Shown: positions 12,320 through 25,060, counted from the stretch's first letter. The stretch is 64,000 bases of DNA from Pontederia crassipes (GCA_030549335.1 JAUKPH010000019.1:15574001-15638000); one strand, 5' to 3'. The notes: generated by a model from the letters alone, not told the origin. Numbers and translations are program-made.

Positions 12320-12650
12320 TCAATGTTGTAAAGGTTTGAGATTTTAAGTAAACTTATTTTCTGTCTTGTAATCTCGTGTGGTATAATCGAATCGTGAATA
12401 TGTAAAGTTTATGTACCAAATAAATTTAACTATTTAAGTAATTAATATGCACTTACAAATACATATTTATGATTTATAAATCACAAACAACTAATAAGCT
12501 TTATTAATATGAAATAAATGTGAAAGTAATCAAAGTAAGTACTATCACTTACAACTAATAAATGCTAATTAACTATTTATTAAGATAGAAAATTTATACA
12601 TACTAAAAAAGTAAAATTGTTGCACTAAATTTTTTAATCACGGTACTAAT
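12320..12650 (+). repeat. Direct repeat copy A (~320 bp)
   Basis: This is a diverged direct copy of 13115-13410. Shared landmarks in the same order include 'gaatcg..tcatgaatatgta(a/g)agttta', 'tgatttataaatcacaaac', 'actatcactta(c/t)aactaataaatgct' and 'atcacggtactaatttt'. Copy spacing is about 795 bp. It could be two copies of one MITE or a segmental duplication; no termini or target-site duplications were found. Confidence 0.5.
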
Positions 12651-13114
12651 TTTACATAGAGTTAGTTAATGACATTTTTTAACAATAGATTTAAAGTTCA
12701 CCCCAGATAAGGGTCTACAAACTGACATACATACATCAAATACATACATACCTACCCAAATTAAAGTGTTTACACAAGCATTCTATTATCAGTATAAGTC
12801 AATGTTTTTTAATTCTAGTGCATTTTGCATCAAGCGCTGTTTGACAACCCATAAAACGAGATCCTTTGGAGATACATGACCCCTCACACAGTAAGTGTCC
12901 ATTGGACGTCATACTAGGGCTCGTTGAGCACAAGTGCAAAACACCCCAAACAAGCATCCTCCGGTAAGCCACACAATAAGGCATTTGTTGATGCTCGATA
13001 GAAAGATCGTGTCTAGACGATGGACACATCTATATGTCGCGGGATGGTGGTGATTATTGGACGCGTTGTTTTCGTAAGGCGTGATAGAGGGTTGTTTGAT
13101 ATGAACTCTGATGC

Positions 13115-13410
13115 GATGTTGTCAAGTTATTATCTTTTTCGGTATGGTAGAATCGACTCATGAATATGTAGAGTTTATATACTAAATAAGTTTAATTTTT
13201 AAATAATTATTATGTGCTTAGAAACACGTATCTATGTTTCATAAATCACAAACTATTATATATTATTAATATGAAAACAAGTAGTATCACTTATAACTAA
13301 TAAATGCTAACTAACTATCAAGGGTTATGTTTATTAAGATTGAAAACTTATAAAAAATAAAAATAAGTAAAATGATTGTACTAAAATTTATAATCATGAT
13401 ACTAATTTCA
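13115..13410 (+). repeat. Direct repeat copy B (~300 bp)
   Basis: This is the second copy of the repeat at 12320-12650, in the same orientation. It is diverged by many substitutions and small indels, including an inserted 'caagggttatg'. The DNA between the copies (12651-13114) is less AT-rich but has no gene I recognise. Confidence 0.5.
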
Positions 13411-13771
13411 TTAACAATCATAAATATATTAATCAAACAAAATATTTAAGATTTTATAAATTTTTTTATTATACAAATAAATAATTATATGTAATCGTAT
13501 AGAATCATATAATGTAGAATCGTATATACTCTATAAAAGTTTATAAGATTTTTTAAAAAAATTATAACTTAATATTTACATAAAATCTAAGACTTTAAGT
13601 TATTTAAGAGTGCATTTTCATTTGATTTGTTTCACTTATGCAAACTCTTGAATGTGTAAGAATTTGATTCGAGAGCTTAACAACATTTCTCAGATGCGTT
13701 ACAAGTTGATTCAATTATATGATTTTTATGAGGAAAAATTATTGCTGACTCAAACAATTATATTTTGAGCT

Positions 13772-13877
<106 letters not shown>

Positions 13878-14829
13878 GGTTCTAATGTTGTGAGAATCGA
13901 ACCAGACATCAAACTAGTTGGACTATTTGATCGAACCGAATAATAAAATATTATAATTTTAAAAGATATATTCCGTTCACTCACACATTACATTAATCAT
14001 ACAAAATTACTTCATAACTTAAACTTTGGAAATTAATACATATTAACTTAATAGTTAGTAAATTTATATTAATATTTAGTATTTATAATATAAATATTTT
14101 GAACATAAAATGAAGTCACAGTTATTTAAAAAAAAACATTAGTGTATTATAAATTAAAATGCCATAAAATATGGATAAAAATAAAAAAACCAGTTTAATA
14201 TTCATAAACTAAATAAATGGAAAAATCAATTTTGAAAAAAAATGTATAAATAGAAACTCACATTAATAATATAAAAAGTAAAGACAAAATTTAATTATTA
14301 AAAAAGAAGAGCATATGTGCGTGTGAATAGTCCCACATTGAAGGCACCAAGAAAGTGAAAGGAACACATTCATTATAAAAATGGGCCAATTTTGATTTGT
14401 AAATTTTTTTTAATCATGACCGGTTCATTTAGGCCGATTTTGCCGGTTCTATCTAGTTTTCACCGGTTTGATTGGTTCTTCACCGATTCAAAAGGGTTAA
14501 AAGTGGTCCAATCTTCATTCCAATTTTGGAAGTGATTTGGAACCGTTTTAGTGACCAGTAGTGACAACATGGGCCTGAACTTGGATGCAAAGATCACCAA
14601 AGATCAAACCATACTCTAACCTAAATTCATTCAAATTTTACAAAATAGTTATTAACATTAGTCAAACAACATTAATATTACCATGTATAATTCAACCACA
14701 ACAACAAATATGAATTTCGTCATGTATAAACTTATGTCTAGAACTTATAATGATATTGATGTTATATTGCATGTCACACCTAATAAAAAAAATGTAATAA
14801 TACAATAAAAAGTGGTTATTGTTTATAGT

Positions 14830-16336
14830 TGATGCATGCAAAATATAACATATTTTAGATTATTATTTTAGTTAATTTTTCTGTAATTTGATCATGGCAT
14901 GCATCATTTTAGAACACTTTTAGTCGTAATTCTGGATTTATAAATTTTAATTATTAATTCTCTGGATATTTTAATTGTGGATGAATTAATTAAATTTTGA
15001 TAATTATTTTGCAGGAAAAATCGAGATTTAGATAGATTGTGCCATATCGGCCGAAATTTCGAAGAATTTATCATTACGGCCGAGATTAGGGTAAAGAATT
15101 TATTTCTTATGGCCGAGATTTGGCTTTACCCCCAAGATGTTTTGGCCAAAATTCAAAGGGGGTAAAGATAAAAGAATTTTATCTTTTGGGCGTAATGGCA
15201 TGAAGATGATCACTTTTTGGCCGAGATTCAAAGGGGTAATAATTAAATGATTTTATCTTTTAGGCGTAACAAGATTAAATTCTTTATTACGGCCGAGATC
15301 CATAGGACGTAAAGATAAAAGAATTTCGTTTTGGCCGAGATTCAAAGGGGGTAAAGATAAAAGGATTTATCTTTTGAAAGAATTATCATTTTTGGCCAAG
15401 ATTTATCCGTGAATTTAAATTCGGCCGTACATCACGATCAACAAGACCCGTCCGCACCCTATAAATATGTGAAGAATCCGTCGTTTCAATGGGTGCTCTG
15501 AAGTTCAGGTTTCTTCCACGACGAGTCGTGAGCTCTGCAGGCTACAACCAAGAGGAATTTCTAAGATGAACTTCGTGTTTTTAGGATTATTATTTTAGGA
15601 GATTATTAATTGAAAGGAAATGTTTGGACCCTATTTTATTTGCTTTAATCTTTTTTGATCAATTATTAATTGTGCTTAATGCATTTATGTTAGTTAATTA
15701 AATTTCTGAATTAGGCTATACCAGTTTGTGGAGTGTTTAATTTCAGAATTCATTATACTAATTATAATTAATTTTATTTGGAATTAATAATTGACATAAA
15801 TTTGATAACTAGTGTGTGGAGAATCAAGTTTGTGTGGTCTATTAATCTATACTAGTTTGTGGAGTGATTAATAGTCTAGATAATTCAATTTAATGCATCT
15901 TAATTTTAATATAATTTTGGGGGTACCAGTCGTGGCGACTTCAATTCTTATTAAATTAATATAGTTCTATATGATTAGATTGAGGGATGCCAGTTGTGGA
16001 GACCACAAGTTAATCATGTTAGATTACTTTAGGGAGACTCTAATCCATCTTTAAAGATTAAATTTATCTTTTATGGTTCAAATATTTATCCTGATCTATT
16101 TTCATCCTAAGGCCTAACTTCAACATCACTATCTTATCTTTATCTTATTTTCTTTATCTTTTAAAACTCATTTTCAAAATCCATGTTTTTTTCTCTCTTA
16201 TTAATTTATAAATTCAGATATTGAATTAATAATATTCCTCGTGGGTTCGACACTCTTACTCCTATTTACTATATTAATTGAGCGACTAGTGCACTTGCTA
16301 GCTATTCTATTTTGCTACATCATCTCATACGCATCA
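14830..16336 (+). repeat. 5' LTR of the non-autonomous retrotransposon
   Basis: 1507 bp, TG...CA. A TATA box TATAAATA (15460-15467) places U3 at about 14830-15490. U3 contains a roughly 75-bp repeated block built on 'ggtaaagataaaagaatttt' with 'ggccgagattcaaaggggg', plus several TACGGCCGA motifs. Relative to the 3' LTR it lacks 138 bp just after 'ccaagagg' (15548-15555). The start site near 15490 is inferred. Confidence 0.9.
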
Positions 16337-16342
16337 AGTTTT

Positions 16343-16360
16343 TTGCGCCGTTGCCGGAGA
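16343..16360 (+). promoter_or_regulatory. Primer-binding site resembling tRNA-Asp complement
   Basis: TTGCGCCGTTGCCGGAGA lies six bases after the 5' LTR. It differs at two positions from TGGCGCCGTTGCCGGGGA, the complement of the plant tRNA-Asp 3' end. Two mismatches in an 18-nt site suggest either decay or tolerance in this family. Confidence 0.8.
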
Positions 16361-19300
16361 ATATTTTATTAATTAATTTTTTATTTTTATGAATTATTAG
16401 GAGATGTAAATAAATTGTAAATAATTCTTTGTAAATATGTATTAATTGTTTTAATTATTATTTTTTTTTGTGAATAAACTAACATTTTTTCTTTTGCAGA
16501 TAAAGGTCACGATATTTTTTTTTAATTGTCGACTTTCGGCTTAAAATTCTGTCGCCGTCTTATGGTTTTACGATTGAGATTTATTTTGTCGGCAATATCG
16601 ATTGAGTTCTAATCTTCTGTTTTACGGCCATAATTTTATTCGAACGTTGTTTTACGCCATGGATTTGATTTCGTTTTGGCCAAAGTGGTTTGTTCTATTT
16701 GATTTGATTTCGTTGTTTTACGATCGTAAAGAATCGACTTAATTTAGTTTCGGCCGTAATGATTATTTGTCGCCTTAACAGTTGGATTCGTATTTCAATT
16801 GCTGTTACGACCGAGACTTGGATAGCTTTTTGTTTTACGGCCAATTGAACATGTCGATTTCATTTCGACCGTAATGATAATCTTCTGACTCGCTTTGGCT
16901 TTAATAGCAATCTTTATCTGAATTTACAGTCGAGATTCTCTTTACCCACGTGATCGAATTAATTTATTTCCCTTGCGCACGGATTGATTAATTATTCGAT
17001 TTTGTGGCCGAGAAGTGTTTGCGGCTGACTTTGATGAATTCGTAATTTGGTTTAGAATTTTAATTTAACGCTATCTCGGTCGTAATTTAACGAGTTTTAC
17101 GTTGCGTACCTATTCACGTTGATTAATCACTTTCGACACTGTTTTATAATTTTTAAGGCCGAATGAGCCTCGGATTACTAATCTAATTTTGGCCGTAAAT
17201 CTATTTTTGTATTACGGCCGATTAATCTTATTTCTTCTCTGAAAATAATTTTTGCTAATGTCTGATTATTAACTTTACGGCCGCAAATTAGTTCTGATTC
17301 ATTTTGTGCCGTTTGTTACATCATCGTTAATTCTTCCAAGTTTTACGGCCGAATGAGTGCTTGATTTTTACGACCATCTATGTGATTTACTTTCGGTCGA
17401 TATTAATGTTTGGCATTTGAATTGATTTTCGAGTTTTGATTTTTCTCTTATTTGATAATTTTTCTGTGAATTTTGGTGGCAGTAATTAGGTTAATTTCTC
17501 TCAGACATTAATTTTGACGACCTAATGAATTTTTGATAATAGCCGAAAGACTTTTTATGTTTATCAATTTAAATCTTATTTCTTCGTGATCTATTATCTG
17601 TATTTCTTTTTTCTTGTATATATTTGTATTTTATTCTTTTATCTCTCTTACTGAAAATTAGTTGTTGCAGGACTTGAGTGAAAATCTAATCACAACTAAG
17701 TTAATCCTTTGGATAAATTTATATGTCACACATTCTGATCAGATATTAATTTTTTATTTTATTTAATTTTTTTTCTGACACTTGGTTGTTGCAGTGACGA
17801 ATTAAATATTTAATCACAACCAATTCTCTATATTTTTTTAAGTTAATTTTTTTATTTAATTAGTTAGTTGTTTGGCATTTTAATTAATAGTTTAAGGAGT
17901 CATCTAATCGATATTTCTTTTTATGCACGGAGAGGAACTCGATTAATCATTTCTTCGGATACGTGGACCGAGCGATGCATGAATTAACACGTCGGGTTCG
18001 GCGAGAGGAAAAATCACCTTGGAATAGGCCGATCGCTGCGCTCCTTCAATTTGATGTGACCCTTCACTGCGCGCATCACAAAGGTAAGTTTACGTTGAAG
18101 TTTCCTTTAAATTCTTTACCCCTTCCACATCCTTGCAGATCAAGCACCACACCCTTACGGCCGAAGTTCCAAAGCTCTTCGTTACGGCCAAGCCTTCTTC
18201 CTTACGGCCGAAGTTTCAATGCCTCTCGCCCAAAAGCCCTTACGGCCGAGCTTCCACACCGAACCAACTCCTTACGGCCGAAGTCTCATAGCCGATTCCA
18301 CCTGTTCCTTACGGCCGAGCTTCCACCGGAGCTGACTCCTTACGCCTGGACGAGCGCCGAACTCCAACAATACCGCCCTTCCTTCTTTTTGGCCGAAGTG
18401 ACTACGCCTTTTCTCCCTTACGGACGAAGTTACACCGCCCCTCTCACCATTACGCCCAGTGCGTTACGGCCAAGAAAATGAAGGCGGAGTGGAAGCTGCG
18501 TTGCAAGGTTATTCATCGACATCTACTCCTTACGGCCGAGATTGCACGGTTGAGATCTTTATCAACAAAATTTTGCGGCCAAGCTTTTACGGCCAAGACT
18601 CTCAATTATCGGCCGAGATCTCCTCTCACCGACACCATTTGCGGCCGACACCTTCATCGATATATATATTGAGGCCGAGCATCTCTCCACTGACAATAAA
18701 TCCGGTTATATCTTTTCCCTTTTCTTTATTTTCATTTCTTTAGCTTTTCTATATTATCTTTTCTCTTTCCCTTGTTGGCCTAACACTGAGGACAGTGCCT
18801 GGTTCAAGCTTGGGGGAGTTTGCATTTCATACATTGCATGTTTCTTTCTTTTTATTTGCTTATGTTTGCATCTATTTGTAAAAAAAAATCCAAAAAATTG
18901 AAAATTTTGAAAATTTTCTAAAAAAATACCATTGCATGCATTTATTTTTGCTACCATCTTACAAACTCTTGTCTTATTGTTTTAATTATCTTTTAGTAGA
19001 AGTTCAAAGACATGTCGTTAATTGATGAAATTTGAATACTTTTCTTTCTTATCACTTGCTATTTTAGTATCAAACTTATAGACTGTGTGCCCATGCTAAA
19101 TAGAATTATGAATGACTAGACGACAAAATCATATTCATGCCTTTTTATTTTAAGTCTTGATAGTAGTAGCCTTCTTATTGACCATATCAAGTACTTTTTT
19201 AGCTTATAAAAAAGAAGGGTTAGTTAAACCCCAACAAATAATAAAAAAAGAAAAATGATGAATAAAGTTATGTGTAGGTACAAAAGTGTTATCTGGAACC

Positions 19301-19917
19301 AAGATGTGTTCGGATAATTAGATCCGTAGGGGTTCATGCCTAGCGACCTAAGGGCAACTGCTATGGGATCCGTCGATCGAAAACCTGCTACATGGACCAT
19401 CTTGTGGAATATGGAGAAGCACAGACGTACTGAATCATGGCTAAGTTCGAACTCTTCATTCAGAACCTTGGTTGTTCGGGCAAGTAAACTCGAGGGGTGC
19501 TTTATCACCTGGTGCCCTAAGGTCATTTGGTCTGGGAGTCATCAGTCTAAAGCCCGCTACATGGACTTCCTTGTGCAATCCTGCTTGAAGATTAGAACTT
19601 TTAAAATGATTGAAAATAAAAATGAAAAGAAAAAGAAAAAGAAAAAGTTTTAAGCTCAATTAGTACTTATGTGTTCAATATTAATGCTATTATTTGACAG
19701 ACAATTTATTTTTCTGCAAGGCTGAATTTGAGATTATTTAAATTTGTGTAGCATTCAGAACCTCTATGAAGCTAAATGCATGGAAAATGGTGAGATACTG
19801 AGTAGCAGGTGTGCAGAAGAATTGTGTGAGAAAATTAATTAGTTGACAATGTGGCGGCTATGATGGAACTTTCTTGAGCCTTGCCTTGAATTTTTGCTTG
19901 AGGACAAGCAAGACTTT
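16361..19917 (+). other. Interior of the LTR element: non-coding, TACGGCCGA-motif array
   Basis: There is no retroviral-type domain in any frame. The octamer-like motif TACGGCCG (variants TACGGCCA, TTTGGCCGA) recurs dozens of times. It is densest at about 18145-18670, where about 15 copies are spaced roughly 20-36 bp apart. A 172-codon frame (17963-18481, alternative start GTG) runs through the dense array. It translates into repeated LRPK/PYGRS/TAEL words, exactly what the DNA repeat would produce, so I do not call it a gene. A second PPT-like site CAAGCTTGGGGGAG lies at about 18807-18820. Two diverged blocks at about 19350-19415 and 19505-19575 share 'gctacatgga(c)' and 'gggatccgt/gggagtca' landmarks. 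Confidence 0.75.
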
Positions 19918-19930
19918 AAGCTTGGGGGAG
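19918..19930 (+). promoter_or_regulatory. Polypurine tract of the LTR retrotransposon
   Basis: AAGCTTGGGGGAG sits two bases before the 3' LTR (19933). It primes plus-strand synthesis in this class. The same core recurs internally near 18807-18820, which could serve as a secondary tract. Confidence 0.8.
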
Positions 19931-19932
19931 TT

Positions 19933-21575
19933 TGATGCATGCAAAATATAACATATTTTAGATTATTATTTTAGTTAATTTTTTTGTAATTTGATCATGG
20001 CATGCATCATTTTAGACCACTTTTAGTCGTAATTCCGGATTTATTAATTTTAATTATTAATTCTCTGGATATTTTAATTATGGATGAATTAATTAAATTT
20101 TGATAATTATTTTGCAGGAAAAATCGAGATTTAGATGGATTGTGCCGTATCGGCCGAAATTTCGAAGAATTTATCATTACGGCCGAGATTAGGATAAAGA
20201 ATTTATTTCTTACGGCCGAGATTTGGCTTTACCCCCAAGCCGTTTTGGCCAAAATTCAAAGGGGGTAAAGATAAAAGAATTTTATCTTTTGGGCGTAATG
20301 GCATGAAGATGATCATTTTTTGGCCGAGATTCAAAGGGGTAACAATTAAATGATTTTATCTTTTGGGCGTAACAAGATTAAATTCTTTATTACGGTCGAG
20401 ATTCATAGGACGTAAAGATAAAAGAATTTCGTTTTGGCCGAGATTCAAAGGGGGTAAAGATAAAATGATTTATCTTTTGAAAGAATTATCGTTTTTAGCC
20501 GAGATTTATCCGTGAATTTAAATTCGGCCATACATCACGATCAACAAGACCCGTCCGCACCCTATAAATATGTGAAGAATCCGTCGTTTCAATGGGTGCT
20601 CTGAAGTTCAGGTTTCTTTCACGACGAGTCGTGAGCTCTGCAGGCTACGACCAAGAGGAGAGATGTGCGACGGTTGGAGGTTGATCGCGACCCTGATCAA
20701 GTCCGAGAGGCTGCCCGACTGTTTGCCAGATTCGATATCTCTATTTTTGGTGTAATTCTTTTAATTTTTATGATTTGTATTATATTATCTCTCCGAAATT
20801 TCTAAGATGAATTCCATGTTTTTAGGATTATTATTTTAGGAGATTATTAATTGAAGGAAAATGTTTGGACCATATTTTATTTGCTTTAATCTTTTTTGAT
20901 CAATTATTAATTGTGCTTAATGCGTTTATGTTAGTTAATTAAAATTTTGAATTAGGCTATACTAATTTGTGGAGTGTTTAATTTCAGAATTCATTATACT
21001 AATTATAATTGATTTTATTTGGAATTAATAATTGACATAAATTTGATAACTAGTGTGTGGAGAATCAAGTTTGTATGGTCTATTAATCTATACCAGTTTG
21101 TGGAGTGATTAATAGTCTAGAGAATTCAATTTAATGTATCTTAATTTTAATATGATTTAGGAGTACCAATCGTGGAGACTTCAATTCTTATTAAATTAAG
21201 ATAGTTCTATATGATTAGATTGAGGGATGCCAGTCGTGGAGACCACAAGTTAATCATGTTAGATTACTTTAGGGAGACTCTAATCCATCTTTAAAGATTA
21301 AATTTATCTTTTATGGTTCAAATATTTATCCTGATCTATTTTCATCCTAAGGCTTAACTTCAACACCACTATCTTATCTTTATCTTATTTTCTTTATCTT
21401 TTAAAACTCATTTTCAAAATTCATGTTTTTTCTCTCTTATTAATTTATAAATTCAGATATTGAATTAATAATATTCCTCATGGGTTCGACACTCTTACTC
21501 CTATTTACTATATTACTTGAGCGACTAGTGCACTTGCTAGCTATTCTATTTTGCTACATCATCTCATACGCATCA
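19933..21575 (+). repeat. 3' LTR of the non-autonomous retrotransposon
   Basis: 1643 bp, same termini as the 5' copy. It includes 20659-20796, absent from the 5' LTR. TATA box TATAAATA is at 20563-20570. The target-site duplication ATAGT follows immediately at 21576-21580. Confidence 0.9.
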
Positions 21576-21580
21576 ATAGT

Positions 21581-22658
21581 AGATTGAAATCTTAAATATT
21601 TTAAATAGGAAAATAATAATGTAGTATAATGCTCTACACATAGCATCGCTATTTTAATTCCATTTCATTTTACATTAATTTAATTTATCAATAATGAGTT
21701 TGATTATGATCATAATAATTTGATATCTAAAGGTCACAATTTATTTTCACAATCTTTTTACATTAATGCATCTGTTTTTTTTTCGTATCTCTAGTAAATT
21801 ATTAACCTTTTTCAAGATAACCTTTAAAAATTTACATTAATTACTTGCCTAAATTTTCTTCAACATTTCTTGTTAACCCCTTAACACAAGAAATGTCTTG
21901 TTTTCTATATTTGTTAAATTACCCTTTCATCCAATAATAGTTTATTGAAAATATAAGAAATAGAAAATAGCATGATCGAGTATGGATGCGAAGATCCCTC
22001 CCATTGAACATGATCACCTGAGGATTTTCTTTTTTCTTTTGCATTATTATTTAAGGAGAAAAGGTAATTTATAGAAAATAGTAAATAACTACAAGTTAAT
22101 ATTCTTATCGGTTTGGGCTCAAGTCAAAAACATTATGAAAGTTAAGAAGATGTAAGTGGTTAATACAAAAGTTTAGAAGTTATCTTAAAAAGTTTATAGT
22201 TAAGGAAAGATAAGTGGAAAAATCTTTAATAATATTTTTGAAAGGGCTTGTAGGGTCTTGGGTTTTAAATTTGTATACATCTTTTTTAAACTGGACGAGG
22301 TAGCATTTTTCAAAATGTGTAATGCATTAGTAAACATGTCAAATATTTTAATTAGATATTTGAATCTAATACCATGTCAATTAAAAGAAATAATTATATT
22401 ATAAAAATAACAAAATGTGTTGATTAACAAATATTTTTTTCTCTATTAAGTTTTTTAAAAGTTCCTCCATGAAAAGAAGAAAATATCTCTAACATTCTAT
22501 TAATTTTGACAATAGCTAAAAGTCTGAATTTTATGGGCTTATGTTATCATTAAAGGCACAAATTCTCATTTTGTCATCCTTCCCAATGTTGAAGCCCCCA
22601 CCATTCTTTCAACCTTTATCGTTACTAGGATATTAGTACTATGAATTTCGCAATGGAT
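21581..22658. other. AT-rich intergenic DNA, nothing recognised
   Basis: DNA between the LTR element and the CACTA element. No coding frame, RNA gene or repeat boundary could be supported. Confidence 0.4.
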
Positions 22659-23281
22659 TGTCACTACAAGAAAATCATCAATTAGCGACACATCAATATA
22701 GACTCTAATGCGTCGCTAACTCGGTGTTTAAGACAATAGCGATGCATTTGCGTCAACTTCGTGTCATAGACTTGGCGACGATGTCATTTCTACGACGCTA
22801 ATAGCATTAACTTAGTGTCCATGGGTTTGTTAATGCTATTACTGTCGAACAGTGGCGCTACGCTATAATGATGCAAAAAGTGTCATCATGAAGTGCCAAT
22901 ATGCGTCGTTACACCGACTCTAAAGCGGCGCTGAAACTGTCGACGCTCACGCTAATATGGATCTATAACTCGGTTTTCCTGTGTCGCTACTGCGACGCTA
23001 ACGTGACACTAAATATTGAGATGACATTGCAACGCTAAAGAGACGCTAAGAACAATATGTTTGAACTCCGATTGCCGCGATAAAGAGATGCTAAGAACAA
23101 AATTCACGCCGGAGTCATCATTCAAATTCACATCGTTTACGTTCTCGACATCCTCCTCATGCATTTCAAATGATTTTACATTCAATTCAAATGATTTACA
23201 TTCCATTCACATTCAATTTTTTACATTTCAATTGATTTCAAATGATTTTACATCAATTCACATCTTAATCTTAACTTTACA

Positions 23282-23953
23282 TTCCTTCACTTTGGCTTGA
23301 CGACGGAGTTGGACAACGATGACGGCGTAGAAGAAGAAGGTAGCCAAAATGACTCCTCTCTCGGCCCTGTGTCCTCCAGCAGCGAGTTGGACGTGTTGGG
23401 CGAAGAGAAGAAGCGGCCCGTCGAGCGGATCTCCTTTGCACTTAGAGGATCGAAGTCATAGCACGATGAGTCATCAGAGTTCTATGTGTCATCGTCGCCA
23501 CCGCCACCCCAATGGCTATGGGAGTAGAGATTGTGGAGAAGATGGAGCCACCGGTGCATCGTCGGAGCAGAACCATCGGATCTAACAGGCACTAGAGCGG
23601 TGGTGGTCGTTGGAGAGATGAGGAGGCGGAGGCACCCGGGCGGCGTGGGGGCAGCAGCAACAAGAGGAGGAGGAGGCGTCGTCGGAGCAGAAACAATAGT
23701 AGGAGGAGGCGGCGGCAATGACAACGTCAGGGCAATAGCAACAATTGGAGGAGGAGGACACAATGGCATCGTCCGGGCAGGCAGCAATAGTAGGTGGAGG
23801 AGAGTGGTTAAAAGGGAGAAATGGCAACGTCCGCACAGCAAAAGCACTATGAACCATCATATTAAACGAAAGGATGGTTCAGATTCATTCTTCGAGGAGC
23901 ACACGAATCGCCACTTAGCGTTGCAAAATTTGATGATGCAGTTGCGTCGCTAA
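23282..23953 (+). pseudogene. Gene-like insert inside the CACTA element (possible captured gene fragment)
   Basis: One reading frame (phase of 23306) stays open over about 224 codons with only two stops (TAG at 23459 and 23525). It is far more GC-rich than its surroundings. It reads as an acidic serine-rich part (..LDNDDGVEEEGSQNDSS.., then KRPVERISFALRGSKS), then DESSEFYVSSSPPPPQWLWE, then a Gly/Arg/Val-rich low-complexity part. It lies between blocks of CACTA subterminal-type repeats (22662-23050 and 23940-24190), as in Pack-CACTA gene capture. I do not recognise the source protein. It is not a transposase I know. The Gly-rich half could be composition only; the first 80 codons look more protein-like. 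Confidence 0.4.
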
Positions 23954-24239
23954 TGTGGCACCACATTAATTCAATTGTGATAGGTAATTAATTCTAAAAT
24001 ATGTTAAATAGTGTCACAAATTAGTGACCCAAAAATTATGATGCTAAGCTAGAACATAGCATCGCATTGGCGTTGTCAATCCGAAACGCTAAAGTAGCGT
24101 CACGAGATGGCAACGCTAGTCTGACACTAAATTGAAATAGCGACGGAACTGACGACACGATTGTGAAGCCATTGTGTCGCTAATGCGTGGTAAAGGTGGC
24201 GCTAAAGTAGATTTATTAACTATAAAGCTATTAACTATG

Positions 24240-24243
24240 TATA

Positions 24244-24280
<37 letters not shown>

Positions 24281-24328
24281 CGCGCGTATGTGCATATGTA
24301 CATATGTATATGTGTATATATATTTATA

Positions 24329-24365
<37 letters not shown>

Positions 24366-24366
24366 A
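24240..24366. repeat. Compound (TG)n/(TA)n microsatellite
   Basis: A run of 'tgtgtg...', then 'cgcgcgtatgtg', then (TA)n of about 20 units. Frames across it are artefacts. Confidence 0.9.
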
Positions 24367-25060
24367 TAAAAATTTATCAATGTAATCCTAAAAATTTGAA
24401 AATTATATGTTGATCAAATGAGACCATTCTAAGAAATCCCGAGATGTTTGATTTTCAAGAAAAGTAATTTCTAATATTTTTTTAAGCACACGAAGCAAAA
24501 TAGATCATTTTGAACACTCTTTTTAAATTTGAATACAAAATAAATTCTAAAAAACTTAGAAAAAATTGAAAACTCTACTTCAATTGTCAACTAAATGGGT
24601 CATTCTGAGCACTCCCAAAATTTTTTATAACTCACTTTTTAAGATTTCTTAGATGGGGGGGGGGGGGAGTTTTGAGAAATTTTTATTACAAAAAATAGGT
24701 ATTTCGAGAATCGGAAGAAAAAGAAAACACGTGAAACATGAAAGGTTAGTGCCATCCAATCTTTTCGAGCCATTCGAAATGTCTATTTTTTTGTGGCAAT
24801 CAGAGCGAGGACTGCGAAGAATCGACTATTTTTATTTTGAAATTTTTCCCATTTTATTGAATTTCTTCTGACATCCGATCGCCACGATTCTTGTGTGGTT
24901 GGATAGCTCGTGTCAATCTCAATGAGTTCATAATTTTTGTTTTGACCATTCTCGTCAGATTCATATCGGCAATCGTCGGAAGCCTTTTTTTTCTTAGTTT
25001 CTTAACTCTATCATCCGACCTCCTAAAATTCCCAGAAAAGAGTAAAAAATCTGTGTTGTT

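Larger units (their letters stand above)
14830..21575 (+). mobile_element. Complete non-autonomous LTR retrotransposon (Ty3/gypsy, Tat/Athila-like ends)
   Basis: The element is bounded by a perfect 5-bp target-site duplication ATAGT (14825-14829 and 21576-21580). Its LTRs run 14830-16336 and 19933-21575, both from TGATGCATGC to ACGCATCA. A primer-binding site (16343-16360) resembling the complement of tRNA-Asp follows the 5' LTR, and a polypurine tract AAGCTTGGGGGAG (19918-19930) precedes the 3' LTR. The 3.6-kb interior (16337-19932) has no gag, protease, RT, RNase H or integrase frame that I can find. It must therefore have moved using proteins from a related autonomous element. LTR identity is roughly 97% over the parts I compared, so the insertion is fairly young. 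The PBS type, the 'gaggacaagcaa...cttgggggag' context and a second internal PPT-like site point to the Tat/Athila side of Ty3/gypsy. Confidence 0.9.

Noticed and set aside
13893-13925. tRNA-like A box/B box words (GGTTCGATTC on the minus strand) beside the (TAA)n tract
   Set aside because: The two boxes are only about 10 nt apart, too close for a tRNA or SINE promoter. It is more likely part of a dispersed 'ggttcga' repeat.
17963-18481. 172-codon frame in the LTR element interior
   Set aside because: Its protein is the translation of the TACGGCCGA repeat (LRPK/PYGRS words). It starts at a GTG and lacks any gag-like feature.
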